64,000 nucleotides of DNA from Ancistrus triradiatus (GCA_025084515.1 JAJAGP010000770.1:1-64000); one strand, 5' to 3'; numbered from the stretch's first letter, positions 43,701-53,663 are shown. Notes: generated by a model from the letters alone, not told the origin. Made by a program: numbers and translations.

Positions 43701-46700
43701 GTTCATTTGAAGGTGAAATTAGAGTCAGGTGTTTTCAATCAGTGGGCTGCCAATCATGTGTGAGTGGGCACCCTGTTTCATTTAAAGAACAGGGATCTAT
43801 CAAAGTCTGCTCTTCACAGTACATGTTTGTGGAAGTGTATCATGGCACGAACAAAGGAGATTTCTGAGGAGCTCAGAAAAAGAGTTGTTGATGTTCATCA
43901 GGCTGGAAAAGGTTACAAAACCATCTCTAAAGAGTTTGGACTCCACCAATCCACAGTCGGACAGATTGTGTATACAAATGGAGGAAACTTCAAGACCATT
44001 GTTACCCTCCCCAAGAGTGGGTCGACCCCAACAAAGAATCACTCCAACGAGGCAGCAAGGAGTGTAAATAGTTGGCTGCGGTCCACAAAAGACCCCCCAG
44101 GGATAACTTCTAAGCAACTGTGGCCGCTCTCACCCCCCCGCACCCACGCCCCCGCCCCAGACCAGAGACTCCCCTTCTAAGCCACCTGTAGTCCCGCACC
44201 TCTTCTCACTTTGGTTAATGTTAATTGTTCATGAGTCCACCATCAGAAGAACACTGAACAACAATGGTGTGCATGGCAGGGTTGCAAGCAGAAAACCACT
44301 GCTCTCCAAAAAGAACATTGCTGCTCGTCTGCAGTTTGCTAAAGATCACGTGGACGAGCCAGAAGGCTACTGGAAGAATGTTTTGTGGATGGATGAGACC
44401 GAAATAGAACATTTTGGTTTAAAAGAAAAGTGTTATGTTTGGAGAAAGGAAAACACTGCATTCCAGCATAAGAACCTTATCCCATCTGTGAAACATGGTG
44501 GTGGTAGTGTCATGGTTTGGGCCTGTTTTGCTGCATCTGGGCAGGACGGCTTGCCATTATTGATGGAACAATGAATTCTGAATTATATCAGAGAATTCTA
44601 AAGCAATATATCAGGACATCTGTCCATGAACTGAATCTCAAGAGAAGGTGGGTCATGCAGCAAGACAACGACCCTAAGCACACAAGCCGTTCTACCAAAG
44701 AATGGTTATAGAAGAATGAAGTTCATATTTTGGAATGGCCAAGTCAAAGTTCTAAAGGGTTCACAAACTTTCAAGCATCACTGTACATTGACCTACAGTT
44801 ACCCAAAATCATTAACACAAAGCTTATTTTATAATGAAGTGTTGAAAAATCTCATGTTATTTAGTGAGTCATTGAAGTGAAAAGTAAAATCAAAACACTT
44901 ACTCTATTGGTGAACTCTGCAGCCTGAAAGTGATCCGGAGGATTCAGTTCCTGATTTCATTTCGATTGACTGTAATAAGTACCCATTTTAGGACCCATGG
45001 AGGTTTATTTGCACTAAGAATACAGTACTGTAGATAAACACAACACAGATCTGCACTGAGTGAGAGCTATTGTGAATCTGAATCACTGAATCACTGTATC
45101 ACTGTGTACTGAATCATGAATCAGGTTTTGGCTGAAATGAGTCACCTGGCTCTTCCCATATAAGTTTAAGCAAGTTCGGGCGAGTACAAATTTTTGTAGT
45201 CAAAATACGTTGAGAACCAAATTCAGTGAGATCCGGGGTGGTCGAGAACAGAGGTACCACTGTGATTCATGCAAAAATTCAATCGTTGTCACAGCGATCA
45301 CAAGCTTCTTCTTTCTTATCATACCTCGTATCTCCCCTGTCTGTGTTTGTGTGTGTGTGTGTGTGTTCAGGTCTCAGAGGTTTGATGCTGTCGGTCATGC
45401 TGGCGTCTCTGATGAGCTCGCTCACCTCCATCTTCAACAGCTCCAGCACCCTGTTCACCATGGACATCTACGTCAAGCTCCGCCGCAAAGCCTCCGAGAA
45501 AGAGCTCATGATCGCCGGCAGGTCAGCGCACAGCAAACACACACTTCAATCAGATGTTCGTGAAATGTTGTTTTCCTGTATATCAAAGTCTCACAAATCC
45601 TTTTGCCACTATATACACAAAGCACAGATTATATCTGTCTAATTTTCTGTCTGGTTTTGTGGCTGTAGGTTGTTTATTTTGGTCCTGATCGGTATCAGCA
45701 TCGCTTGGATTCCCATCATCCAGTCGGCTCAGGGCGGGCAGCTCTTCGACTACACCCAGTCTATAACCAGTTACCTTGCCCCGCCCATTGCTGCCGTCTT
45801 TACGCTCGCCATCTTCTGCAAGAGAGTCAACGAACCGGTTCGTTCCAGGACACTCCATCCAGAACTGGATATTGATTATAGCCAAAAGTATGTGGACACT
45901 CAGACCTTATATTTAAAGACTGCTGATGAGCTTTTCATTGGATTTTGTAACATGACTGCTGGGATTCCCTTCCATTCAGTCGCAGTAGTATCAGTGAGGT
46001 CAGCAGTCTTGGTAACCGAATTCATAAAAGGTATTGAATTTGGCTGGTAATATGGGCTTCAGTCATAGCAGTCGAGGAACAGCACTTCCCAATAATTGTT
46101 TATTATACAGACAGTAAACATATATTGATTGATAAGTTTTAATTCATTAAAAAGAAAGTTTATTTACATGCAGCGACGTCGTGAAGAAAATAATAAAGAA
46201 TGGAGCTGATGGAACCAATGATAGCTTCATCTAAACTTAAATCAAAATAAACATTTTCAAAGCCAAGAGATTTTAGAAACTCATTATTTAATGTAGTTTA
46301 TTTATCAATATCTAGGCTGCCCAAGCAGGTCGGGTCCCTTTTTCAGCCTTGGTCCTCAAAAGGTTTCTGTCCTGTAAAGTTTAGGGAGTTTTTCCGTGCC
46401 ACTGTTGCTTCAGGCTAAAGCTGCTTTGAGACGATGCTCTGTCATAAAAAGTGCTATAGAAATAGACTTGACTCCGGAGTGTAACCCATCTTTCACTGCC
46501 TTTCTTTTGTCTGTACGGTTGATTTGCCAGTAATTGGGGGTGTCCACATACTTTTGGCTGTGCAGTACAGATTTGGCATGTCATAACAAATCATGTGATG
46601 TAGCTAACAGGTGACATTTCTTAAATCAGGGTGCGTTTTATGGCCTGCTGATCGGTCTGGTGGTCGGTCTATCGCGGATGATAACGGAGTTTATATACGG

Positions 46701-48682
46701 AACAGGAAGCTGCGCCAAACCGAGTGACTGTCCGAAAATCATCTGCGGCGTGCACTACCTGTACTTCGGTATGATCCTGTTTACAGTGTCCTGCATCGCC
46801 GTGCTGGGAATCTCGCTCTTGACCAAACCCATTGATGACAAACATGTAAGCCCAGCCTCTGTACCGGCTCCTCCTGCTGCTCCCATATTCATTATTAGTA
46901 GCTGTAATTCTAGTACAGTACTATGATTACTAATCCTGTTGCTGTGCTGTGTGTAACCCATCTCTGTGTGGTAGCTGTACAGGTTGTGCTGGACTTTGAG
47001 GAACAGTAAGGAGGAGAGAGTCGACATCGATGATGATGACAGCATTGTGGGAGACGATCAGAGCTCGATGAATGTGGAAGGTCCATACTCACCCAACACT
47101 TAACCTGAACCCTAGTGTATTTTTACATGCCTTCTCCCATTACTCTTACTCGTTTCTCTTATTATGACTTAAAGGACTGAGTTTTCAGCACATAATTAGC
47201 AAATGCGTAAAATGTAACTACATGGCAACCATACTGATAGCACTAGGACACTGAGCACATTCTAATGATCGTATCTTTACTATAAACAAATAATCTAAGA
47301 ATAATTTACCTTCTCGGTCATCGTTACAATATCATCAAATATTCAGGAAAAAGTAAGAGAGAATGTACTTTTGGTCTTCAAATGATCTTCAGAAGATCCA
47401 GGTGATGCATCTTTCTATTAAACGTGAGAACTGTGGTACAGTTTGTTCCCTAATTTCCAGGAGTAGGAATAATCTGAGAAAAAACTTGGGGACTTGACTA
47501 AAATATGTATTTAAAAGTAAAATATTATGTATTTCTTATGGAACAAATATTTAATGCATAGATGGGAGATGGAGTGACACAACAATGCAAAGAAAAAAGA
47601 TTTCTGAATTATTTGAAGCTTCATAACGAGACCTGGAAAAGCTAACAAATACTATTTTTCATTGTTCTAGGTAGTTTTTATTAATGTTTTAAGTGATATC
47701 TCTTAAATTTAAAATTCTATCACTGTACAGGACACCTTGCTTAACAATAAATGTTTCTTACAGGTAATTGTAATAATTATACATACATGCAACGTCCTGG
47801 GGACGGAAATGGCCCCATTTTGGTGGAATATATATTATATAAATATAAAACACACACCAGTTACTTTATCAGGTACAACTACACTCTTTGTCCATTTTAT
47901 CAGTTCCACTTATCTTATCCACTGAACTGAAAATAGTCCACCAGCTAAAAATGTCCAGTCACCTGCATCCTGTAAGCACTGATGAAGGATTAGAGGATGA
48001 CAAACACAAACTGTGCAACAATAGATGAGCTGCTGTCTCTGACTTTACATCTACAAGGAGAAGCAATAAGGTAGATGTGTCTAATAAAGTGCACAGTGAG
48101 TGGACAGTGTTTTAAAACTCCAGCAGCACTGCTGTGTCTGATCCACTCATACCAGCACAACACACACTAACACAGCACCACCACATCAGTGTCAGTGCAG
48201 AGCTGAGAATGATCCTCCAGCCAAATAGTACCTGATCTGTGCTGGTCCTATGGCGGTCCTGACCATTAGAGAACAGAGTAAAGGGGAGGAACAAAGTATG
48301 TAGAGAGACAGATGGACTACAGTCTAATTGTAGAACTACAAAGTGCATAATCTAAAAAGATAAATAGCATAATCTAGTGTGAGGTGTTGTGATACAATAT
48401 GAACACCATACAGAATAACATGCTGAATGAATAGCAGATTTTTAGACTGTTACCTGTAACTTCACAGAGCCAGACTCGGACCCAAGCCGCTGGAGAAAAG
48501 CCTACAACTGGTTCTGTGGCTTTGAGCAGAAAAAAGCCCCTCAGCTTTCCAAAGAGGAGCTGGTCGAGCTGCAGAAGAAGTTGACGGACACGTCCGAGAA
48601 GCCGTTCTGGAAAAAGGTGATGAACGCCAACGCCATCGTGCTGCTGTGTGTGTGCGTCTTCTTTCACGGCTTCTTCGGCTAA
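31575..48682 (+). CDS. slc5a1: slc5a1 copy B: tandem paralogue of Na+/glucose cotransporter 1, 15 coding exons
   Basis: Same family, membrane location and expected role as copy A. Exons: 31575-31706, 33582-33653, 35285-35389, 36366-36425, 36832-36936, 39758-39863, 41718-41798, 42044-42255, 42743-42878, 43063-43170, 45371-45521, 45669-45837, 46630-46845, 46975-47080, 48468-48682. Every exon has the same length as in copy A and the 657-aa frame is intact. About 30 residues differ. Most are mild, but Gly55Ser, Gly81Val, Gly90Ala, Ile208Ala and Trp287Phe hit positions conserved in SGLTs. Asn77, His82, Glu101, Tyr286, Lys317, Asp450, Gln453 and the Na2 serines stay. It is likely expressed protein with altered transport, or an early pseudogene still in frame; sequence alone cannot decide. 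Introns 5 and 10 are greatly lengthened by transposons. Confidence 0.93.
32090..32683. other. Copy-B-specific part of intron 1
   Basis: Sequence differs from intron 1 of copy A over this stretch (a lost or replaced segment). No element was identified with confidence. Confidence 0.35.
32684..32830 (+). repeat. tRNA-derived SINE in intron 1 of copy B
   Basis: The head GGTAGCCTTGTGGTTAAGG and the B-box-like GGTTAAAATCC resemble a tRNA gene. The tail CTCTGGATAAGG...TCTGCTAAAT equals the 3' end of the L2 LINE. It is absent from copy A, so it inserted later. Confidence 0.75.
33582..33653 (+). CDS. slc5a1: slc5a1 copy B exon 2
   Basis: Residues 45-68. GGC to AGT changes Gly55 to Ser just before GFFLAGRSMVWWP; the rest equals copy A. 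Confidence 0.94.
33700..34010. repeat. Truncated hAT-like element in intron 2 of copy B
   Basis: Counterpart of 10834-11357, starting GGATGGACAGTAACGAAG; the right part is lost. Confidence 0.5.
34020..34610 (-). pseudogene. L2/CR1-like LINE 3' remnant in intron 2 of copy B
   Basis: Counterpart of 11760-12360, further decayed by small deletions. Confidence 0.55.
35285..35389 (+). CDS. slc5a1: slc5a1 copy B exon 3
   Basis: Residues 69-103. The core motif reads SNIGSVHFVGLAGTAAA: Gly81 is Val (GGG to GTG), next to sugar-contact His82, and Gly90 is Ala. Asn77, His82 and Glu101 are kept. Confidence 0.95.
35612..36180 (+). pseudogene. Gypsy integrase C-terminal fragment in intron 3 of copy B
   Basis: A readable frame GGESSKLAPRYMGPFKVI-like (LKGESSKLAPRYMGPFKVIW) matches the end of Ty3/Gypsy integrase, where it binds the chromatin-targeting module. 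Nothing else of pol is present, and the tail resembles LTR-proximal sequence. It interrupts the truncated SINE. Confidence 0.65.
36190..36300 (+). mobile_element. Tc1 3' end fragment in intron 3 of copy B
   Basis: Contains AATGACCAAGTATAATATTT and GTCTCATTTGTTTAACTGGG, the 3' untranslated part of the Tc1 family seen at 40759, 43478 and 51646. Confidence 0.65.
36366..36425 (+). CDS. slc5a1: slc5a1 copy B exon 4
   Basis: Residues 104-123. Hydrophobic swaps VVI to MMV at 107-109 within the helix; splice sites are intact. Confidence 0.94.
36832..36936 (+). CDS. slc5a1: slc5a1 copy B exon 5
   Basis: Residues 124-158. It starts VVTMPEYLKKRF, as in human SGLT1; Arg141 is Ser. Donor GTGAGT, 25 bp before foreign LTR-element sequence begins. 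Confidence 0.94.
36982..37385 (+). repeat. Left LTR of the intron-5 Gypsy element
   Basis: Aligns with 39369-39690, with extra sequence near 37090-37110 and 37250-37330. Ends are approximate. Confidence 0.6.
37480..37830 (+). pseudogene. Gypsy gag remnant (intron 5, copy B)
   Basis: The frame includes ESGWEKGSLMVIFKRDLNDR, the C-terminal capsid region of fish Gypsy gag. The start and the zinc knuckle are not found. Confidence 0.6.
37800..38470 (+). pseudogene. Gypsy reverse transcriptase remnant with altered active site
   Basis: GKKDSSLQPCVDYWGLN, DRYPLPLMSSAFEALQ and FGHYECLVMSFSL-like blocks define RT. The catalytic YLDD reads YLGD: the first aspartate codon is GGC at 38151-38153. A stop and frameshifts follow, so it is inactive. 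Confidence 0.8.
38480..38835 (+). pseudogene. Gypsy RNase H remnant
   Basis: VEVDTSDIGAGAVLSQ, HPCIYFSRQLT, NVDRELLAIKLAVEECRHWL and FLVWTDHKNLAY are the standard Ty3/Gypsy RNase H motifs in one open stretch, ended by TAG. Confidence 0.85.
38840..39370 (+). pseudogene. Gypsy tether / integrase-end remnant
   Basis: LGSKNVKPEALSRQW follows RNase H as expected. The integrase zinc finger and catalytic core are then missing, and the C-terminal part (STQVMQRRADVKHR, YRPGQRVWLSTR) is joined on. This is a large internal deletion. Confidence 0.7.
39369..39690 (+). repeat. Right LTR of the intron-5 Gypsy element
   Basis: Matches the left LTR. It is preceded by a run of G at 39375-39382. Confidence 0.6.
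39758..39863 (+). CDS. slc5a1: slc5a1 copy B exon 6
   Basis: Residues 159-193, with Val174Met the only protein change. It is reached after a 2.8-kb intron filled by a Gypsy element. Confidence 0.94.
40245..40470. repeat. Dispersed repeat in intron 6 of copy B
   Basis: Counterpart of 18690-18965, shortened at the left. Confidence 0.5.
40759..41421 (+). mobile_element. 5'-truncated Tc1 element in intron 6 of copy B
   Basis: Carries the C-terminal part of a Tc1 transposase (SVHELNLKRRWVMQQDNDPK, HTSRSTKEW, then LNPMEMLWKDL) with stops, and the right terminal repeat ending at 41421 beside TA. It replaces about 670 bp present in copy A. Confidence 0.8.
41718..41798 (+). CDS. slc5a1: slc5a1 copy B exon 7
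   Basis: Residues 194-220. Ile208 is Ala through ATC to GCC, a two-base codon change; YTDTLQT is kept. Confidence 0.94.
42044..42255 (+). CDS. slc5a1: slc5a1 copy B exon 8
   Basis: Residues 221-291. Glu224Lys, Arg234Leu, Ala237Thr, Lys250Asn, Ile276Val, Thr280Ser and Trp287Phe (TGG to TTC, two bases). Trp287 aligns with sugar-pocket W291 of human SGLT1. The sequon Asn246-Ile-Ser stays. Confidence 0.95.
42268..42293. repeat. (AC)n microsatellite in intron 8 of copy B
   Basis: Thirteen AC units, longer than the run in copy A (20690-20708). Confidence 0.85.
42410..42612 (-). mobile_element. Tc1 transposase fragment inside the intron-8 minisatellite
   Basis: Reverse complement matches the middle of the Tc1 copy at 43478 (ESTIRRTLNNNGVHG to EGYWKNVL region). 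Minisatellite units lie on both sides, so it inserted into the array. It is copy B only. Confidence 0.75.
42617..42741. repeat. 30-bp minisatellite in intron 8 of copy B
   Basis: About four to five units of TTTGGTTCTGGTGCTTTATG plus 10 more bases end at the exon 9 acceptor. The 30-bp period keeps one frame open through the array and into exon 9. Confidence 0.8.
42743..42878 (+). CDS. slc5a1: slc5a1 copy B exon 9
   Basis: Residues 292-336. Asn302Ser and Met312Leu; Lys317 is kept. A 30-bp minisatellite runs up to the acceptor. Confidence 0.94.
43063..43170 (+). CDS. slc5a1: slc5a1 copy B exon 10
   Basis: Residues 337-372. Phe350Tyr and Asp368Glu; all cysteines are kept. The following intron is 2.2 kb instead of 77 bp. 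Confidence 0.94.
43478..44783 (+). mobile_element. Tc1-like transposon in intron 10 of copy B
   Basis: 1306 bp between TA dinucleotides, with 33-bp terminal repeats starting CAGCGGTGCTTGAAAGTTTG (left) and the inverse at the right. The 3' part of the transposase gene is deleted, since the right end follows EVHILEWPSQS directly. It belongs to the family whose other copies are at 40759 and 51646. Confidence 0.88.
43842..44760 (+). pseudogene. Tc1 transposase gene, broken
   Basis: The start MARTKEISEELRKRVVDVHQ and the helix-turn-helix GYKTISKEFGLHQSTVGQIV are intact. The linker is interrupted by a C-rich stretch at 44125-44170 unlike the family. The frame resumes at about 44219 (VHESTIRRTLNNNG), with the first catalytic Asp in LWMDETEIEHFG and the second in QQDNDPKHTSRS, then a stop at 44709. 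The third acidic residue is deleted. Confidence 0.85.
44790..45262. repeat. MITE with GGTACCACTG terminus (family copy 2 of 4)
   Basis: Follows the Tc1 in intron 10 and ends GAGAACAGAGGTACCACTGT. It shares the body with 25315, 51076 and 56274. Confidence 0.6.
45371..45521 (+). CDS. slc5a1: slc5a1 copy B exon 11
   Basis: Residues 373-422, identical in protein to copy A, including Na2-site serines 385, 388 and 389. Confidence 0.95.
45669..45837 (+). CDS. slc5a1: slc5a1 copy B exon 12
   Basis: Residues 423-479. Thr442Ser, Ser445Gly and Ala454Ser; Asp450 and Gln453 are kept. The donor is GTTCGT instead of GTCAGT and may splice less well. If the intron is retained, the frame stays open to 46048. 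Confidence 0.92.
45878..46570. mobile_element. Non-autonomous Tc1-like element in intron 12 of copy B
   Basis: Same inverted ends as in copy A (CCAAAAGTATGTGGACAC), longer inside. Confidence 0.6.
46630..46845 (+). CDS. slc5a1: slc5a1 copy B exon 13
   Basis: Residues 480-551, with Ala490Val and Met543Leu. Confidence 0.94.
46975..47080 (+). CDS. slc5a1: slc5a1 copy B exon 14
   Basis: Residues 552-586, with Asn571Asp and Asp584Asn in the acidic stretch. The donor is GTCCAT, weak as in copy A. Confidence 0.91.
47850..48330. repeat. Dispersed repeat in intron 14 of copy B
   Basis: Full-length version of the element at 23480-23790. Confidence 0.5.
48468..48682 (+). CDS. slc5a1: slc5a1 copy B exon 15 (last coding exon)
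   Basis: Residues 587-657 and TAA. Cys594Arg, an Ala to Val change in the ELQKKL segment, and FWKKVMNAN in place of FWKNVVNAN; the terminal helix is unchanged. Confidence 0.94.
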
Positions 48683-48890
48683 AGCGCCAGCCGGAAATCC
48701 TCACTCTGGTCCATCCAGAGAGCCTGAACAGGCATGCAGTCAGAGAGAGGAGCTCCTTATTTATTTTTTTAGTCTCAACATTCATTTAGATCCCAAGCTA
48801 ACAGTTTTACTCTGATAAGGACATAAGTTTACGGTTTTACTAGGCAGAAAGAAGGTTCCTCACATGTCTGGTCTTGAAATGAATAAAAAT
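48683..48890 (+). other. slc5a1 copy B 3' UTR with poly(A) signal
   Basis: AATAAA at 48882-48887, in the same context as copy A. Confidence 0.6.
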
Positions 48891-50484
48891 TGAGATCTTA
48901 CAAAAGTACAAAACCCATAAAACAGTGTTATGTTGAGATCTTGGGAAATTACCACCAGATAAAGTACTTATGTAGTGATGATGACAATTTGGAGTAAAAT
49001 AAAAATACAATTACAATTTTCCTGGAAAATAGATATTAATATGTGAATCTGTGACTGTTAATAGCTTCCATATACAGTCTGTATACAAATACGGAAAATA
49101 TTTATATTACAGAAAGGTTAAAGGACAGAATAGACTGGCAACATGATCAGAACCTTTTATAAATAATATCATGAAAATATCTGCCTACAGCCAAAACTGA
49201 AGCCGAGAATATTTTATATTATCTTCTAAATGATGAGGCCAATCCCAAATTGAGCAAGCCTGGGGCGACAGTGGTGAGGAAAAACTCCCTAAACGTTATA
49301 AGGAAGAAACCTTGGGAGGACTGAGACTCAAAAATAAGCATATCGGCATTATTTAGTGCCGTACACAGAGTGACTGTAGCATTTTACTTATTTATAATGC
49401 GATGTACAAACAGCAGGTCAGCATTTTTATATGTATAACATACATCGATATATATAGAGCTCTGGAACAATTGAGAGCCTACTCCAAATTTTTATAAAAT
49501 CAACATCTCTAATGTACAGCAGCAATTCCCTTCCAGTATCTGATGAAGTCCGACACAGACACCTGATTCTACGTAATGAGCTACTGATTAGGGGATCACC
49601 TGATCCAGAGCTTATTTATTAAGGAAAAGTACAAGATACACGAAAGTGGTGATGGAAATACTTGATTTCTGCATTTTACAAAGTTAAAACATTAGAATTT
49701 TGTTAAATTATTATTAGCATTATTACTTGAGGTCTGAAAATGCTGCATCTTCTTTATAATTTTGCCATTTACAGCGAATCTATGCTCCTGTCATTGCTGC
49801 AAATAAAGATTTTTATTTGGAATTTGTCACTAATTTATAGAATAAAACAAAAATGTTTCATTTCAAACTCATACAGTAAAGCACTACAAACAGTAAAACC
49901 AGCGAGTCTGATCATTTTGCATTCTTCCCAGAGCTGTACATATGTACTGTGTGACCTCATGCGGTTGCCAGTGGATAGTGGGTTTATGTTTTTTCACTTT
50001 TTTGTCAACTTTTTAAGGAATCAGTCTTTCACCCTAAAGGGACCCATAATTACATTGATATCATTTGCATAGCAGTTCTTATCATTAGTCCTGTTTACAA
50101 GTCTGTATAAGAATCATTGCATGTATAGAAACTTTACCACAGAAGCATCTTTTTCACTTGTAACACTTATCTTTTTGATTTGATCTGATGCTGCTTTTAT
50201 GAACTTGAAGTTTAAACCTGAATACAGTTACATTACACTGTATGTATTTAGATATAAGTTACTGCACCTGCAAGATGAAATACATTATGTAATAAAAGGA
50301 TTCCCTGAAACAACGATATCTGTATCTTCATCATATATACACGGTTCAGATCATTTTCCTCGAATCATTCTAACACTAGACGTGTAATGAAAGCAAACGA
50401 ACACAAACCCCACACTGTAAAGTCCTGTTGAAGGTCTGCTACACCCTGCTGCCCTGCTCAGGATGAATGGCTGTCTGTACTGCT

Positions 50485-50547
<63 letters not shown>

Positions 50548-50970
50548 TGTGTGTCACTGAGTGGCTGTGCTTAAATCTCAATGGCTCACAGATGACAAGT
50601 GGGTGTGTGGCACTGGGAGCAAAGTGTGTGTTTATTCTAAGGCATGGAGTACAGATATAACATGTGTGTTTACATGCTTGTGTGCATGTGTGTGAGTGTG
50701 TACTGAAGCCACACCTTACCTGGTGCTGACAGATACAGAAGCCATACCTTAACTGGAGCAGACAGGTACAGAGGTCCTGCCTCTGTTTTATTACAACCAC
50801 AAAACTACTAACATAATCCCAACTTCATCTTACAATTGTATGTCATTGATAACATCAAAATAAGGGTATGGTTGAATTTTAACAAGTATGCAAAATAATC
50901 TAAGCAACAATAATTTGTCCACAATAAAAGTCTAAGTTACCTTTAAATTGATATCCCTGCAGCAGCGGAA
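48891..50970. other. Intergenic 3' flank of copy B
   Basis: Matches 24480-27425 without the two insertions found there. It contains a TCAAG-family fragment at 49235-49335 and a (GT)n run at 50488-50539. No gene. Confidence 0.5.
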
Positions 50971-51075
50971 TCAGTGATAGATTGTGGAGCGCTATTCCAA
51001 CTCCTTTGTACTTGCCTAATTAGGTTTGATTCAGGATTTTACTAGAGGAATTTTAAATTATACGTGTCCATAATA

Positions 51076-51505
51076 CAGTGGTACCTCGGGTCCGAAAACG
51101 ACGACTTACATTAGCCTATAGTCGGCCAAAATCATTAACACAAAGCTTATTTTATAATAAAGTGTTGAAAATCCTAATGTCATTTAGTGAGTCATGGATT
51201 GAAAGTGAAAAATACTTACTCTATTGGTGAATGCTAACTGCAGCCTGTTCTGAAGGATTCAGTTCCTGCTTTCCTTTCGGTTGGCTCTTATTATTAACCT
51301 TTTTAGGACCCATGGAGATTTATTTGCACTACGATTACGATCTGCACAGAGCAAGAGCTATTGTGAATCTGAATCACTGAATCACTGTGTACTGAATCAT
51401 GAATCAAGTTTTGGCTGAAATGAGTCACAAGGCTCGACTCTTACAAGTTTAAGCAAGTGCACTAAGTACCGAGCAAACAACGAGAACCGAGACAGTCTAT
51501 AGTCT
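51076..51505. repeat. MITE with GTGGTACCTCGG terminus (family copy 3 of 4)
   Basis: Begins ACAGTGGTACCTCGG. The body matches the other members. Confidence 0.6.
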
Positions 51506-51645
51506 CTACCTATAGTCTTCAACACATTTTGTGAGTGGGCAGCACTGTTGCCTCACAGCTCCACGTCCCCCGGGTTCGATCCAAACTTCAGACGCCCCTC
51601 TCAAAGTCTGTCAACTGGGCAAAAGGTCTTCGATTGTGCCTTAGT

Positions 51646-53196
51646 AGATAAAAAAGTAGATAAAGAGAACCCAGTTAAACAAATGAGACAAAAATATTAT
51701 TCTTGGTCATTTATTGAAGAAAATGATCCAATATTACATATTAGTGAGTGGCAAAAGTATGTGAGCCTTTGCTTTCAGTATCTGCTGTGACCCACCTCTG
51801 CAGCAATAACTGCAGCTAAACGTTTCCTGTAACTGTTGATCAGTCCTGCACACCGGCTTGGAGGAATTTTAGCCCATTCCTCTGTACAGAACAGCTTCAG
51901 CACTGGGATGTTGGTGGGTTTCCTCATATCAGCTGCTCGCTTCAGGTCCTTCCACAACATTTCCATTGGATTAAGGTCAGGACTTTGACTTGGCCATTCC
52001 AAAACATGAACTTTATTCTTCTGTAACCATTCTATGGTAGAACGGCTTGTGTGCTTAGGGGCACTGTCTTGCTGCATGACCCACCTTCTCTTGAGATTCA
52101 GTTCATGGACAGATGTTTCCTGACATTTTCCATTAGAATTCTCTGATATCATTCAGGAATTTCATTGTTCCATCAATGATGGCAAAGCCTCCTGGCCCAG
52201 ATGCAGCAAAACAGGGCCCAAACCATGATGACTACACCCACCCTGTTTACAGATGGGATAAGGTTCTTATTCTGGATTGCAGCGTTTTCCTTTCTCCCAA
52301 ACATAACATTTTCTTTTAACAAACCACCAAAAAGTTCTCTTTGTTTGTGGGGTCTGCCTCCATCGCTCCACAAAACGCATTCTTCCAATAGCCTTCTGGG
52401 GGCGGCGTTGTTCACGGGGGGTTGGATTGCTTCTTTAGGCAAACTGCAAGCAATGTTATTTCGGGAGAGCAGTGGGCTTTCGTCCTTGCCCTGCCATGCA
52501 CACCAGGGGTTTGTGGGGGAGGGGGGGGGGGGGGGCCCATTGTGTTCAGTGGGTTTTGGTCTGGTGGCGGGGGTGGACGGTGGGGACTCATGACATTGGG
52601 GGGTACGAGGCATGGGGTGGAAGCCCATGTGAGAGAGGCCTACAGTTGCCTTAGAATTTACGCGCCTGGGGTCACTTTGTGACCGTCGCCAAACCCCTAT
52701 TCACAGCCTGCCTCCTTGGAGTGATTCTTTGTTTGGTCGACCCACTCCTGGGGAGGGTAACAATGGTCTTGAATTTCCTCCATTTGTACACAATCTGTCT
52801 GACTGTGGATTGGTGGAGTCCAAACTCTTTAGAGATGGTTTTGTAACCTTTTCCAGCCTGATGAACATCAACAACTCTTTCTCTGAGGTCCTCAGAAATC
52901 TTCCACAAACATGTGTTGTGAAGAGCAGACTTTGATAGATCCCTGTTCTTTAAATAAAACAGGGTGCCCACTCACACCTGATTGTCATCCCATTGATTGA
53001 AAACACCTGACTCTAATTTCACCTTCAAATGAACTGCTAATACTAGAGGTTCACATACTTTTGCCACTCACCAATATGTAATATTTCCTCATTAAATAAC
53101 TGACCAAGTATAATATTTGTGTCTCATTTGTTTAACTGGGTTCTCTTTATCTACTTGTAGGACTTGTGTGAAAATCTGATGATGTTTTAGGTCATA
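51646..53196 (-). mobile_element. Tc1-like transposon, minus strand
   Basis: Same family as 43478. The outermost ends are lost (about 60 bp on the right side; the left end is cut inside the 3' UTR). The C-terminal half is readable at 51775-52152 (VMQQDSAPKHTSRSTIEWLQ through LNPMEMLWKDLKRA, with the third catalytic position), and the DNA-binding half at 52672-52971. Confidence 0.85.
51775..52971 (-). pseudogene. Tc1 transposase gene, broken, with G-rich corrupted middle
   Basis: Three separate frames cover the protein. Between 52395 and 52680, plus-strand sequence departs from the family by extra and substituted G residues, including a run of G at 52518-52535, while short family words (GGAGAGCAGTGG, CCATGCACACCA, GTGAGAGAGGCC) remain in order. 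It cannot be active as written. Confidence 0.8.
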
Positions 53197-53560
53197 CAGT
53201 GATATCACACATACCGCTGTGTGTGTGATAGCGCTATTTGGCCACTCCTACCCACTTACCCACCCATTTTACTAGCAAACAAGCGGTCCTGTTTTATGCT
53301 TTAAAATCCAGATAAAAAAGCTGTTGAAATAGATAACAGAAGCAGCGCTAATAGTGGCATCACATCTGACTGCAAAAAACTTACATGTTACAAGTGCAGC
53401 GTCTGACATGGCTGCTGATGTATGGCCTACTGTACCTGTGTGTGTGTATGTGTGTTTGTGTGTGTGGGGCTGCTACTTCAGCATTTCAGAATGACTGTCA
53501 GCAATGAATAAAGCCTCCTGTATGTGTATGCTGTGTGAGTATGTGAGTGTGTGTGTCTAC
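53197..53560. other. Intergenic, TG-rich
   Basis: Short TG-rich runs; no gene or known element was seen. Confidence 0.4.
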
Positions 53561-53564
53561 CTGT

Positions 53565-53663
53565 AGGGGGGACAGGAGGCAGTGCAGTGCTGCGATTGGC
53601 TGCCATTTTTCAGTAGCGATGGAAAGAACATGATCCAGTCTGCAAAGGCACTGCAGCGAAAAC

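Noticed and set aside
50351..50800. 149-codon minus-strand frame with a His/Thr run
   Set aside because: It comes from the (GT)n microsatellite at 50488-50539.
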